Below are positions 7,996-16,362 of a stretch of DNA of 64,000 bases, in pieces. The DNA lies in NCBI RefSeq assembly GCF_003075035.1, contig NZ_QCZE01000001.1, positions 1,672,602-1,736,601 of the forward strand, read 5' to 3'. Source of the DNA: Zobellella maritima. GTDB taxonomy: Bacteria; Pseudomonadota; Gammaproteobacteria; Enterobacterales; Aeromonadaceae. Made by a program: the position numbers and the translations under genes. Below the pieces are notes generated by a model. The model was not told where the DNA came from. It made no database searches and saw nothing but the letters and a program-made list of their open reading frames with translations. Each line of letters opens with the position of its first letter. Positions within the stretch are counted from its first letter, which is position 1.

Positions 7996-9426
7996 ATGAG
8001 CAAAAAACTTCATATCAAAACCTGGGGCTGTCAGATGAATGAATATGATTCATCCAAGATGGCCGATCTGCTTGACGCCACCCACGGCTACCAGCTGACC
8101 GACGACGCCGAGCAAGCCGATGTGCTGCTGCTCAACACCTGTTCCATTCGTGAAAAAGCCCAGGAAAAGGTGTTCCATCAGCTGGGCCGCTGGCGCCCGC
8201 TGAAGGCGGCCAACCCCAATCTGGTCATCGGCGTCGGTGGCTGCGTGGCCTCCCAGGAAGGTGACGCCATTCGTTCTCGGGCGCCCTTTGTCGATATCGT
8301 GTTCGGCCCGCAGACCCTGCATCGCCTGCCGGCGATGATCAAATCCGTACTCGAAGGCAATGGCGCCCAGGTGGATGTGGCCTTCCCGGAAATCGAGAAG
8401 TTCGACAGCCTGCCCGAACCCCGTGCCGACGGCGCCACCGCCTTTGTGTCCATCATGGAAGGCTGCTCCAAGTATTGCTCTTTCTGCGTGGTGCCCTACA
8501 CCCGCGGCGAGGAGGTCAGCCGCCCGCTGGACGACGTCCTCTATGAAATCGCCCAGCTCGCCGAGCAGGGCGTGCGTGAAGTCAACCTGCTGGGGCAGAA
8601 CGTCAATGCCTACCGGGGCGAGACCCATGACGGCGAGATCTGCAGCTTCGCCGAGCTGCTCCGCCTGGTGGCGGCCATCGACGGCATCGACCGCATCCGT
8701 TACACCACCAGCCATCCCATCGAATTTACCGATGATATCATCGAAGTATACCGGGACACCCCGGAGGTGGTCAGTTTCCTGCACTTGCCGGTACAGAGCG
8801 GCTCGGATCGTATCCTGACCCTGATGAAGCGCCCCCATACGGCACTGGAATACAAGTCCAAGATCCGCAAGCTGCGCCAGGCACGTCCGGACATCACCAT
8901 CAGTTCGGACTTTATCATCGGCTTCCCCGGTGAAGAGGCGGACGACTTCGAGAAGACCATGAAACTGATCGAGGATGTGGGTTTCGATATGAGCTTCAGC
9001 TTTATCTTCAGCCCCCGTCCGGGCACCCCGGCCGCCGATCTGCCCGACGATGTGCCAATGGAAGAGAAAAAAGCGCGCCTGTACCGGCTGCAGACGGTGA
9101 TCAACAATCAGGCCCAGATGATCAGCCGGCAGATGCTGGGCAGCACCCAGCGCATCCTGGTGGAAGGCCCCTCCAAGCTGGATCCCATGGAGCTGCGCGG
9201 CCGTACCGAAAACAACCGGGTGGTCAACTTCGTCGGTCCCCATACCCTGATCGGCGGCTTCGCCGATGTGGAGATCACCGAGGTGATGCCCCATAGCCTG
9301 CGTGGTACCTATCTCCGTGGTGAAGACGAGATGGGTCTGCGGGTGCAGGTGTCGCCCAGCGCCATCCTTGCCCGCCGCCCCGATGGGGTAGCCGATGAAA
9401 CCGGTGTCGCCACCTTTACACCCTGA
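7996..9426 (+). CDS. miaB: tRNA-2-methylthio-N6-dimethylallyladenosine synthase MiaB
   Basis: MiaB is a radical-SAM methylthiotransferase that adds the 2-methylthio group to i6A37 in tRNAs reading codons that start with U. The 476-aa protein has the N-terminal UPF0004 domain with its three cluster cysteines (WGCQ, NTCS, GGCV), the radical-SAM CSKYCSFC motif near residue 157, and a C-terminal TRAM domain around residues 380-445. It is nearly collinear with the E. coli protein. The next gene ybeZ follows after a 118-base gap that holds a heptad repeat element instead of the usual short spacer. Confidence 0.97.
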   Translation: MSKKLHIKTWGCQMNEYDSSKMADLLDATHGYQLTDDAEQADVLLLNTCSIREKAQEKVFHQLGRWRPLKAANPNLVIGVGGCVASQEGDAIRSRAPFVDIVFGPQTLHRLPAMIKSVLEGNGAQVDVAFPEIEKFDSLPEPRADGATAFVSIMEGCSKYCSFCVVPYTRGEEVSRPLDDVLYEIAQLAEQGVREVNLLGQNVNAYRGETHDGEICSFAELLRLVAAIDGIDRIRYTTSHPIEFTDDIIEVYRDTPEVVSFLHLPVQSGSDRILTLMKRPHTALEYKSKIRKLRQARPDITISSDFIIGFPGEEADDFEKTMKLIEDVGFDMSFSFIFSPRPGTPAADLPDDVPMEEKKARLYRLQTVINNQAQMISRQMLGSTQRILVEGPSKLDPMELRGRTENNRVVNFVGPHTLIGGFADVEITEVMPHSLRGTYLRGEDEMGLRVQVSPSAILARRPDGVADETGVATFTP

Positions 9427-9430
9427 TAGA

Positions 9431-9520
9431 GCTAGAAGCTAGAAGCTAGAAGCTAGAAGCTAGAAGCTAGAAGCTAGAAGCTAGAAAGTGAATGACTTCC
9501 GGCTTCCGGCTTCAAGCTTA
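9431..9520 (+). repeat. Heptad repeat element 1 (GCTAGAA x8 with inverted arm)
   Basis: Eight perfect tandem copies of GCTAGAA fill 9431-9486, starting five bases after the miaB stop. A second arm at 9496-9520 reads CTTCCGG-CTTCCGG-CTTCAAG-CTTA, which on the other strand is again a run of heptads (GCTTGAA, GCCGGAA, GCCGGAA). The GAAGC cores of the left arm can pair with the GCTTC cores of the right arm, so the transcript could form a stem-loop. Related elements are at 18943-19052 and 47754-47955. Confidence 0.85.
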
Positions 9521-9543
9521 CCACTTGATTACATGAGGTTATT

Positions 9544-10578
9544 TTGACACGACCCGTCACCACCCTGGAACTTGAACTGGCGCCTGCCGATGGCCAGCGC
9601 CTAGCCAGCCTGTGCGGCCCCTTCGACGACAACATCAAGCAACTGGAGCGCCGCCTGGGGGTGGAAATCAACTACCACAACCAGCATTTTCAGATAGTGG
9701 GCCCCAAGGCCATGACCGACGCCGTCGGCCAGATGCTACAACGGCTGTATCTCGAGACCCAGCCAGTACGCGGCCAGTCGGTACCTGACCTGACCCCGGA
9801 ACAGGTGCATCTTGCTATCAAGGAAGCCCATGTACTGGAGCAGGGGGAAAACCCGCAAGAGGGCTACCAGTACGGCAAAGAAGTGGTGATCAAGACCAAA
9901 CGTGGCCTGATCAAACCTAGGACGCCCAATCAGGCCCAGTATGTCGCCCATATTCTCAGCCACGATATCACCTTTGGCGTGGGCCCGGCCGGTACCGGCA
10001 AGACCTATCTGGCGGTGGCCGCTGCCGTCGATGCCCTGGAACGCCAGGAGATCCGTCGCATCCTGCTGACCCGCCCGGCGGTTGAAGCCGGCGAGAAGCT
10101 GGGCTTCCTGCCCGGTGATCTGAGCCAGAAGGTGGATCCGTACCTACGCCCCCTGTATGACGCCCTGTTTGAGATGCTCGGCTTCGAACGGGTCGAAAAG
10201 CTGATCGAACGCAATGTCATCGAAGTGGCGCCGCTAGCCTATATGCGCGGCCGCACCCTCAATGACGCCTTTATCATCCTGGATGAAAGCCAGAACACCA
10301 CGGTCGAGCAGATGAAGATGTTCCTGACCCGCATCGGCTTCAATTCCAAGGCAGTGATCACCGGCGATATCACCCAGATCGATCTGCCACGTAACGCCAA
10401 ATCAGGGCTGCGTCACGCCATCGAGGTACTAAGCGGAGTAGAGGGTCTGTCCTTCGACTTCTTCCGTGCCGAGGACGTGGTGCGGCATCCGGTGGTGGCC
10501 CGCATAGTGCGTGCCTATGAAGCCTTTGAAGACAAGCAGAAACGCGCCGTCCAACCTGCCGAGGACAAACCCGAATGA
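9544..10578 (+). CDS. ybeZ: PhoH-like ATPase YbeZ
   Basis: A PhoH-family P-loop ATPase that partners the endoribonuclease YbeY in 16S rRNA 3'-end maturation and ribosome quality control; it is related to the helicase domain of superfamily 1. The 344-aa protein has an N-terminal KH-like segment ([15 protein letters not shown]), Walker A GPAGTGKT at residues 147-154 and a Walker B-like [10 protein letters not shown] near 245. It starts at TTG 9544, with a GAGG box at 9535-9538; no ATG is available at the conserved N-terminus. Its 3' end overlaps ybeY by four bases (ATGA), indicating translational coupling. Confidence 0.95.
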   Translation: MTRPVTTLELELAPADGQRLASLCGPFDDNIKQLERRLGVEINYHNQHFQIVGPKAMTDAVGQMLQRLYLETQPVRGQSVPDLTPEQVHLAIKEAHVLEQGENPQEGYQYGKEVVIKTKRGLIKPRTPNQAQYVAHILSHDITFGVGPAGTGKTYLAVAAAVDALERQEIRRILLTRPAVEAGEKLGFLPGDLSQKVDPYLRPLYDALFEMLGFERVEKLIERNVIEVAPLAYMRGRTLNDAFIILDESQNTTVEQMKMFLTRIGFNSKAVITGDITQIDLPRNAKSGLRHAIEVLSGVEGLSFDFFRAEDVVRHPVVARIVRAYEAFEDKQKRAVQPAEDKPE

Positions 10579-11045
10579 CCCTGTGGCTGGATCTGCAAAT
10601 TGCCTGTGACGCGGCGCCGGGCCTGCCTACCGAACAACAGCTGGAAAGCTGGCTGAGCGCCGCCCTGAACGGCGAGCGAGAAGAAGCCGAAGTGACCGTC
10701 CGGCTGGTCGACGAGGCCGAAAGTCAGGCACTCAACCGCGACTACCGGGGCCGCGACAAGCCCACCAATGTGTTGTCTTTCCCCTTTGAGGCCCCTCCGG
10801 GGATCGAGCTGCCTTTGCTGGGCGATCTGGTGATCTGTCGCCAGGTGGTGGAGCGGGAAGCCGCAGAGCAAAACAAACCGCTCACTGCCCACTGGGCGCA
10901 CATGGTGGTACATGGCTGCTTGCATTTACTCGGTTTTGACCATATTAAGGATAACGAAGCCGAGATAATGGAATCTAAGGAGATAGGAATACTGGCCGAT
11001 CTGGAAATCGCCAATCCCTATCAGGATGATGAACATGAGGGTTAA
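10575..11045 (+). CDS. ybeY: Endoribonuclease YbeY
   Basis: YbeY is a zinc-dependent single-strand endoribonuclease needed for 16S rRNA 3' processing and 70S quality control. The 156-aa protein carries the metal-binding [11 protein letters not shown] motif (HxxxHxxxxxH) at residues 113-123 and the family-typical NVLSFPFE segment near 65-72. It overlaps ybeZ upstream and lies eight bases from corC downstream, in the conserved ybeZ-ybeY-corC-lnt order. Confidence 0.97.
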   Translation: MTLWLDLQIACDAAPGLPTEQQLESWLSAALNGEREEAEVTVRLVDEAESQALNRDYRGRDKPTNVLSFPFEAPPGIELPLLGDLVICRQVVEREAAEQNKPLTAHWAHMVVHGCLHLLGFDHIKDNEAEIMESKEIGILADLEIANPYQDDEHEG

Positions 11046-11053
11046 CAAGGTCC

Positions 11054-11935
11054 ATGAGCGACGATAATTCGAACTCTGAGAACGGTTCGTCCGCCAAGAA
11101 AAACTGGTTTGAAAAGCTGGGCCAGATGTTTCAGGGCGAACCGAAGAGCCGTGAAGAGCTGGTAGAAGTCATAATGGATGCGGGCGAGCGAGAGCTGATC
11201 GATCAGGACACCAAGGACATGATCGAAGGTGTACTGGAAGTGAGCGAGCTCAGGGTACGGGATATCATGATTCCCCGCTCCCAGATGGTAACGGTGGAAA
11301 AATCCCAGCCGGTTTCCTCTTTCCTGCCCATGATCATCGAGTCCACCCATTCCCGCTTCCCCGTGGTCAATGAAGACAAGGACCATATCGAAGGCATACT
11401 GCTGGCCAAGGATCTGCTGTCTTACGGCTTTGGCCTTACCGAAGAAGAATTCTCTATCGACAAGGTGCTGCGCCCCGCTGTAGTGGTTCCCGAGAGTAAA
11501 CGTCTCGACAAGCTGCTCAAGGAATTCCGCGAAGAGCGTTACCATATGGCCATTGTGGTGGACGAGTTCGGCGGGGTTTCCGGCCTGGTGACCATAGAGG
11601 ATATCCTCGAACTGATTGTCGGCGATATCGAAGATGAATACGACGCCGAAGAAAGCGACGAAATTCGCCAGATCAGCAAGCGGGTCTATGCGGTTGCCGC
11701 ACTCACCGACATCGAAGATTTCAATGAATATTTTCATACCCACTTCAGCGATGAAGAGGTGGATACGGTGGGCGGCATGGTGATGCATGCCTTCGGCCAC
11801 CTGCCCGCCAAGGGCGAGCAGGTCAAGATAGACGGCTTTGTGTTCAAGGTCGCCCATGCCGATCGTCGACGTTTGCTGCAATTACAGGTTAAGATACCCG
11901 ACAACCAAGAAGCCTCCTCGTCGGAATCTGTATAA
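11054..11935 (+). CDS. ybeX: CorC/YbeX CBS-domain protein
   Basis: A 293-aa soluble protein of the CorC/YbeX group, linked to CorA-dependent Mg2+/Co2+ efflux and, in E. coli, to ribosome metabolism. Two CBS domains occupy about residues 65-190 (starting [13 protein letters not shown] and [13 protein letters not shown]), followed by the GDIEDEYD linker and a C-terminal CorC/HlyC transporter-associated domain (about 205-280). It lacks the N-terminal membrane DUF21 domain of the larger paralogues. The stop codon abuts the lnt start with no gap. Confidence 0.93.
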   Translation: MSDDNSNSENGSSAKKNWFEKLGQMFQGEPKSREELVEVIMDAGERELIDQDTKDMIEGVLEVSELRVRDIMIPRSQMVTVEKSQPVSSFLPMIIESTHSRFPVVNEDKDHIEGILLAKDLLSYGFGLTEEEFSIDKVLRPAVVVPESKRLDKLLKEFREERYHMAIVVDEFGGVSGLVTIEDILELIVGDIEDEYDAEESDEIRQISKRVYAVAALTDIEDFNEYFHTHFSDEEVDTVGGMVMHAFGHLPAKGEQVKIDGFVFKVAHADRRRLLQLQVKIPDNQEASSSESV

Positions 11936-13447
11936 GTGCCTAACTATCTGCGGTATACGGGGGCCCTGCTGAGCGGGGCCCTTGGCGTTTTAGCCTTTAG
12001 CCCCTTCGACTACTGGCCGCTGGCGCTGGTGTCCCTGTTGGGGCTCTGTGTCACCAGCCTCGATGTCTCCCCCCGCCAGGCCGCGAAAACCGCCTTTGTA
12101 TGGGCCATGGGGTTATTTTTGCCCGGCCTGTGGTGGATCCATGTCAGCATGACCCTGTTCGGCGGTATCCCCCTGCCCGGCGCCTTCTTGCTGGTTGCCC
12201 TGCTCGCCGCCTATCTCAGCCTGTATACCGCCCTCGCCCTCTGGCTGACCAACCGCTATGCCGGCCAACAGACGTTGCGGGCGCTGCTGGTATTCCCGGT
12301 ATTGATGGTGCTGGCGGACTGGCTGCGCGGCTGGGTAATGACCGGCTTTCCCTGGCTGTGGTTTGGCTACAGCCAGCTGGAAGGCCCGCTGGCGGGCCTG
12401 GCGCCCATATTGGGAGTACAGGGCATCAGCTGGTTGCTGTTGCTCTCCGCCGGCGCCTCCTGGCTATTGTTGCAACGCCGGCGCATGCCCCTGGTATTGG
12501 GCCTGGCATTGTGGGCTCTGGCCCTCGGTGCCGGCCAGCTCCAGTGGGTCAGCCCGACCCAGGCCAGTCGCTTCGCACTGGTGCAGGGCAATATCTCCCA
12601 GTCCCTGAAATGGCAGCCCGGCCAGCTGGAGCAGAGCCTGGAACGCCATTTTTCACTCACCAGACCATTAACCGAAGCGGATGTGGTGATCTGGCCGGAA
12701 TCGGCGCTACCCAGCTCGGAGCAACACCTGGCGCCCTGGCTGAAAGAGGTCGACGGCTTTATGCGCGAACGGGGTCAGGCCTTGCTGACCGGTATTGTGA
12801 CCCGCCCGTCGGAAGAGTCCGTCTACAATGCGGTGATTGCCCTGGGACAGACCCGGGATCCCTATCGGCCGGAAAATGGTAACCGCTATTACAAACAACA
12901 GCTGGTGCCGATTGGCGAGTTCGTGCCTTTCGGCGATCTGCTGCGGCCGATAGCCCCCTTCTTCAACCTGCCCATGTCGTCTTTCTCCCGGGGAGAACAG
13001 GGGCAGCCCGACATCGAAGCCGGCGGTCGCCATTTCAGCCTCGCCATCTGCTATGAGGTGGCCTTTCCCTCCCTGGTACGCGCCAATATGAAAGCCGACA
13101 CCGACTACCTGCTGACGGTGTCCAACGACACCTGGTTTGGTCAGTCCATCGGCCCCTGGCAACATCAGCAAATAGCCCGGATGCGCGCCCTGGAGCTGGG
13201 TCGACCCTTGATCCGCGCCACCAACAATGGCGTGACCCTGGTGACCGATGAAAAGGGCCAGCTCCAGGCTTCTCTGCCCCAGTTCGAGGCCGATGTACTG
13301 GAAGTCGAGGTGATGGGCACCCGGGGGCTGACGCCCTATGCCCGCTTCGGCAGCGCCCCCCTGCTGCTGCTGCTGGCCGGCAGCCTGCTGGGTGCAGCCT
13401 GGCTTTCCCGCCACCGTGGCCTGCAGTTTAGGACGCTTAGCCGCTAA
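11936..13447 (+). CDS. lnt: Apolipoprotein N-acyltransferase Lnt
   Basis: Lnt adds the third acyl chain to the N-terminal cysteine of lipoproteins in the inner membrane, completing maturation before Lol-dependent sorting. The 503-aa protein has six or so N-terminal transmembrane segments, then a periplasmic nitrilase-like domain with the catalytic Glu (VIWPESALP, about 265), Lys (NRYYKQQLVPIGEFVPF, about 330) and Cys (LAICYEVAFP, about 385), and a last membrane segment near 480. The start is GTG at 11936, directly after the corC stop. It is the last gene of the miaB-ybeZ-ybeY-corC-lnt row. Confidence 0.96.
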   Translation: MPNYLRYTGALLSGALGVLAFSPFDYWPLALVSLLGLCVTSLDVSPRQAAKTAFVWAMGLFLPGLWWIHVSMTLFGGIPLPGAFLLVALLAAYLSLYTALALWLTNRYAGQQTLRALLVFPVLMVLADWLRGWVMTGFPWLWFGYSQLEGPLAGLAPILGVQGISWLLLLSAGASWLLLQRRRMPLVLGLALWALALGAGQLQWVSPTQASRFALVQGNISQSLKWQPGQLEQSLERHFSLTRPLTEADVVIWPESALPSSEQHLAPWLKEVDGFMRERGQALLTGIVTRPSEESVYNAVIALGQTRDPYRPENGNRYYKQQLVPIGEFVPFGDLLRPIAPFFNLPMSSFSRGEQGQPDIEAGGRHFSLAICYEVAFPSLVRANMKADTDYLLTVSNDTWFGQSIGPWQHQQIARMRALELGRPLIRATNNGVTLVTDEKGQLQASLPQFEADVLEVEVMGTRGLTPYARFGSAPLLLLLAGSLLGAAWLSRHRGLQFRTLSR

Positions 13448-14137
13448 AACACAGGGTCCCCATAACGGCCTGTTCGCTCAGCAGCCGCTTTCCGGACCAG
13501 GATCGCCAACACCCTGCGCAGCTGATACGTCAACCGGCTGCGCTACTCTTACTACCCCGGGCATCGGTGCCCGTTGCCACTGGGGTATCCAGTACCATGG
13601 AAACCCGATCACGGCCTTCCTCCGGCAGTAGGGGCAACCTTTGACTCGCCGGGTCAAACCCGCGCGACGGGGGGCATGCCTGAAACTAACGGCAGTAACC
13701 GAATCAAAAATAGTTTGAATACAAACCATAATCAATAAATTACCCATACCAGTGCACCATCCTTGCCATGGTCATCAGGACTGCTCTCACAATCGGTGGC
13801 GCACCGTGCAGAAAGGTGCGAGAAAAGCCATTTTTACTAACATTGACGACCATTTATAACATTATCATCTTATTTTAGCGCAATGTTTCGCAGGCGCTGT
13901 ACATGACATGGTCCTGGTTACCGCCATTCTTGACAAATCCTGTCCATGCAGGGTGGAGCCTGATCCGGTGTTAATGACAAAGCGATCTACCAGTTCCGGA
14001 GCTTTTCTTAACATAAATGTTTAGTGGAACATTATTTCGTACTTATGATTATTTACTGTTCATTTTTTCGTATTCAATTGTAATAAAACAAATAATTCCT
14101 TTAGTATAGAAATCAATTTCACGAGAGGAGTTAAAGT
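13448..14137 (+). other. 690-base region without a recognised gene upstream of the monooxygenase
   Basis: No reading frame here looks like a real protein. The first 230 bases are GC-rich and contain a CGGGCA/TGCCCG hairpin (13558-13573) without a T run. A CGCACC/GGTGCG hairpin lies around 13801-13820. From about 13835, and most strongly from 14010, the sequence becomes AT-rich, with AACATAAATGTT (a small palindrome) and runs of A and T. I found no riboswitch consensus and no well-spaced promoter pair, though a regulated promoter for the downstream monooxygenase must lie here. The base composition shift may mark an insertion point. Confidence 0.5.
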
Positions 14138-15520
14138 GTGAGCAAGCAGAAAATCGCGATTTTGGGCGCTGGCCCCAGTGGTCTGGCACAGTTGAGAGCG
14201 TTTGAGGCAGCTCGCAAGGCAGGCATTCAAAACCTGCCGGAAATCGTTTGCTTTGAAAAGCAAAGCGATATCGGTGGCATGTGGAACTACACATGGCGTA
14301 CGGGTCTAGATAAAAATGGCGAGCCAGTTCATGGCAGCATGTATCGGTATTTGTGGTCCAACGGTCCGAAAGAGTGTCTGGAATTTGCCGACTACTCTTT
14401 TGACGAGCATTTCGGCCGTGCCATTCCCTCCTATCCGCCGCGTGCCGTGCTGAAAGACTACATCATGGGTCGTATCGACCAGCAGGCCATTTCTAAATAC
14501 ATCCGTTTTGAATGCCCGGTTCGCTGGGTAAGCCATGACGATGCCACCGGCAAGTTCACCGTGACCGTGATGAATCACAAGCGCGGTCAGCAGGAAAGTG
14601 AAGAGTTCGATTATGTGGTGGTGGCCACCGGTCATTTCTCCACCCCCAACATGCCTTACTTTGAAGGGGTGGAACAGTTCCCCGGCCGGGTGCTGCATGC
14701 CCATGACTTCCGTGATGCCCTGGAATTCAAGGACAAGAACGTGCTGCTGGTGGGTGCCAGCTATTCGGCGGAAGACATCGGCTCCCAGTGCTACAAGTAC
14801 GGCGCCAAATCGGTCACCATCAGCTACCGCAGCAACCCGCTGGGCTTTGACTGGCCCGAGGGAATGGAAGAGCGTCCGCTGCTGGCCCACTTCGACGGCA
14901 ACACCGGCTATTTTGCCGATGGCTCCAGCAAGGCGTTCGATGCCATCATTATGTGCACCGGCTACCTGTTCCACTTCCCGTTCCTGCCGGATGCACTGCG
15001 CCTGCAGACTCACAACTGCCTGTACCCGGACAACCTGTACAAGGGCATTTTCTTCCAGAACAACCCGAAGATGATCTACCTGGGCATGCAGGATCAGTAT
15101 TTCACCTTCAACATGTTTGATGCTCAGGCCTGGTATGCCCGGGATGTGATGCTGGGCAAGATCACCCTGCCGGAAGCGGATGAGCGCCGCAAAGACATGC
15201 AGCACTGGCTGGAGCGTCACGAGCAGCTGGGTGGTTGCTGCGACTCCATCGACTTCCAGGCCGGCTACATTCGTGATCTGCTCGGCCCCACCGACTATCC
15301 CGAGTTCAAGGTGGAAGCCCAGGCCGCTCTGCTGAAAGAATGGCAGCAGGACAAGCAGGCCGGCATCATGAACTTTCGCGAGAAGTGCTACCGCTCCACC
15401 GTCACCGGCACCATGGCTACCCGCCTGCCGGCGACCTGGCTGGAGATCAAGGACGACTCGCTGGAAAGCTTTATGTCCCTCGACTTTGCCGAGAACAAGA
15501 GCTTCGACAAAGTCGACTGA
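14138..15520 (+). CDS. tmm: Flavin-containing monooxygenase, trimethylamine monooxygenase type
   Basis: A class B flavin monooxygenase using FAD and NADPH. It resembles closely the bacterial Tmm/bFMO of Methylophaga, which oxidises trimethylamine to trimethylamine N-oxide and can also turn indole into indigo. The 460-aa protein has the FAD motif GAGPSG at residues 10-15, the FMO fingerprint FPGRVLHAHDF near 186, the NADPH motif GASYSAEDIG near 207, and the conserved WRTGLD and MYRYLWSNGPKE segments. The start is GTG 14138 behind a strong GAGAGGAG box (14123-14130). It stands alone between lnt and ybeL, which are near neighbours of leuS in relatives, so it looks inserted. No tdm or methylamine gene is nearby. 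The exact substrate is inference. Confidence 0.88.
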   Translation: MSKQKIAILGAGPSGLAQLRAFEAARKAGIQNLPEIVCFEKQSDIGGMWNYTWRTGLDKNGEPVHGSMYRYLWSNGPKECLEFADYSFDEHFGRAIPSYPPRAVLKDYIMGRIDQQAISKYIRFECPVRWVSHDDATGKFTVTVMNHKRGQQESEEFDYVVVATGHFSTPNMPYFEGVEQFPGRVLHAHDFRDALEFKDKNVLLVGASYSAEDIGSQCYKYGAKSVTISYRSNPLGFDWPEGMEERPLLAHFDGNTGYFADGSSKAFDAIIMCTGYLFHFPFLPDALRLQTHNCLYPDNLYKGIFFQNNPKMIYLGMQDQYFTFNMFDAQAWYARDVMLGKITLPEADERRKDMQHWLERHEQLGGCCDSIDFQAGYIRDLLGPTDYPEFKVEAQAALLKEWQQDKQAGIMNFREKCYRSTVTGTMATRLPATWLEIKDDSLESFMSLDFAENKSFDKVD

Positions 15521-15755
15521 GGTTTGGCCTCAAGCTGATAATAGCTCGGTTATTTAATCTGTTTGGGATTATACACTCCGTCTGAAAGGCCTGGCCCTCT
15601 TGCCGGGTCTGACGGATGAAAGAAGCAGGCGCCAGCAAGCAGTGACGCAAGCGCCGGCGGCTGAAATCGAGCTAAAAATATATGCGGCAATTTGCAGAAA
15701 ATAGCGATTGTTCGAGGCTGATGACGCCCTGTTCGCGACCAGCCTCGGACTGTAA

Positions 15756-16241
15756 TTATGGCATCAGCGGCCGGCGAATAAAGGTATCGTGGTTGCACTC
15801 CAGGCAGGTGGTCAGCACTTCCGGGTGGGTCACCTCGTGGGGGTGGGCGCACAAGGTGCAGTCGTAGATGCCGGGCCCGACTATCTCTCCCGCCCGGTAT
15901 TCGCCGTGATGCTCAAGCTCATTGGTGAATTCCTGCCACTCCAGCTGGCTCTTGTCAGTAGCATTGGCCAGCCAGCCCCACACGGTTTCCTTGATCCGCC
16001 GATAGAAGACACTGTCCCTGAATTCGTCACCGCTGTTGCCAAGCTCCGCCAAATCCCGCTTCACATATTGAGCTATCAAGGCCAGCTCATCCCTGGTCAG
16101 ATCGCCGGCCGCTTCCATGTAGGCCTGGGTCGTTTCCACCATTTCCTTGATGGTGGTGTCTTCGGTTTGCTGCCATTGACGGTGCAACTCCTCGACAAAG
16201 GCGTCATAACCCTTCTTATGTTTTTGCTCGTGATTGCTCAT
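15756..16241 (-). CDS. ybeL: Zinc-ribbon protein YbeL (DUF1451)
   Basis: A 161-aa soluble protein of the DUF1451/YbeL family, function unknown. The C-terminal third carries two CxxC pairs (CTLC and CLEC) of a zinc ribbon; the N-terminal part is a charged helical region. It aligns along its length with E. coli YbeL (SVFxRxIKExxWxxLAxxTDKxQLEW, HHGxYxxGExVG, CxxC...PEVLTxCxxCxHDxFxRRP). As in E. coli it lies divergent from leuS. A 235-base stretch without a recognised feature separates it from the monooxygenase gene. Confidence 0.9.
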   Translation of the reverse strand: MSNHEQKHKKGYDAFVEELHRQWQQTEDTTIKEMVETTQAYMEAAGDLTRDELALIAQYVKRDLAELGNSGDEFRDSVFYRRIKETVWGWLANATDKSQLEWQEFTNELEHHGEYRAGEIVGPGIYDCTLCAHPHEVTHPEVLTTCLECNHDTFIRRPLMP

Positions 16242-16279
16242 GATCCCCCCTTGGATTCAGAACCCGGAGGGTGCGGCTA

Positions 16280-16308
16280 TTGTTGCCTTTACCCCCCTGG
16301 GGTATTCT
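16280..16308 (+). promoter_or_regulatory. Probable leuS promoter
   Basis: TTGTTG (16280-16285) and TATTCT (16303-16308) are 17 bases apart in the 121-base gap between the divergent ybeL and leuS genes. The start point would be near 16315, giving a leader of about 48 bases. Confidence 0.6.
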
Positions 16309-16362
16309 ATGGCGATTTATCGCCGTGGTTTATCACCCATTTCACAGATCCGGATGTCACTA

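Noticed and set aside
13620-13700. Possible glycine-type riboswitch upstream of the monooxygenase
   Set aside because: The CGACGGGG-like string lacks the surrounding conserved stems and the second aptamer; the resemblance is only a few bases.
13478-13747. 89-codon frame on the minus strand in the gene-free region
   Set aside because: It has a CPYC pair but no ribosome binding site, no family resemblance and an atypical composition; I treat it as chance.
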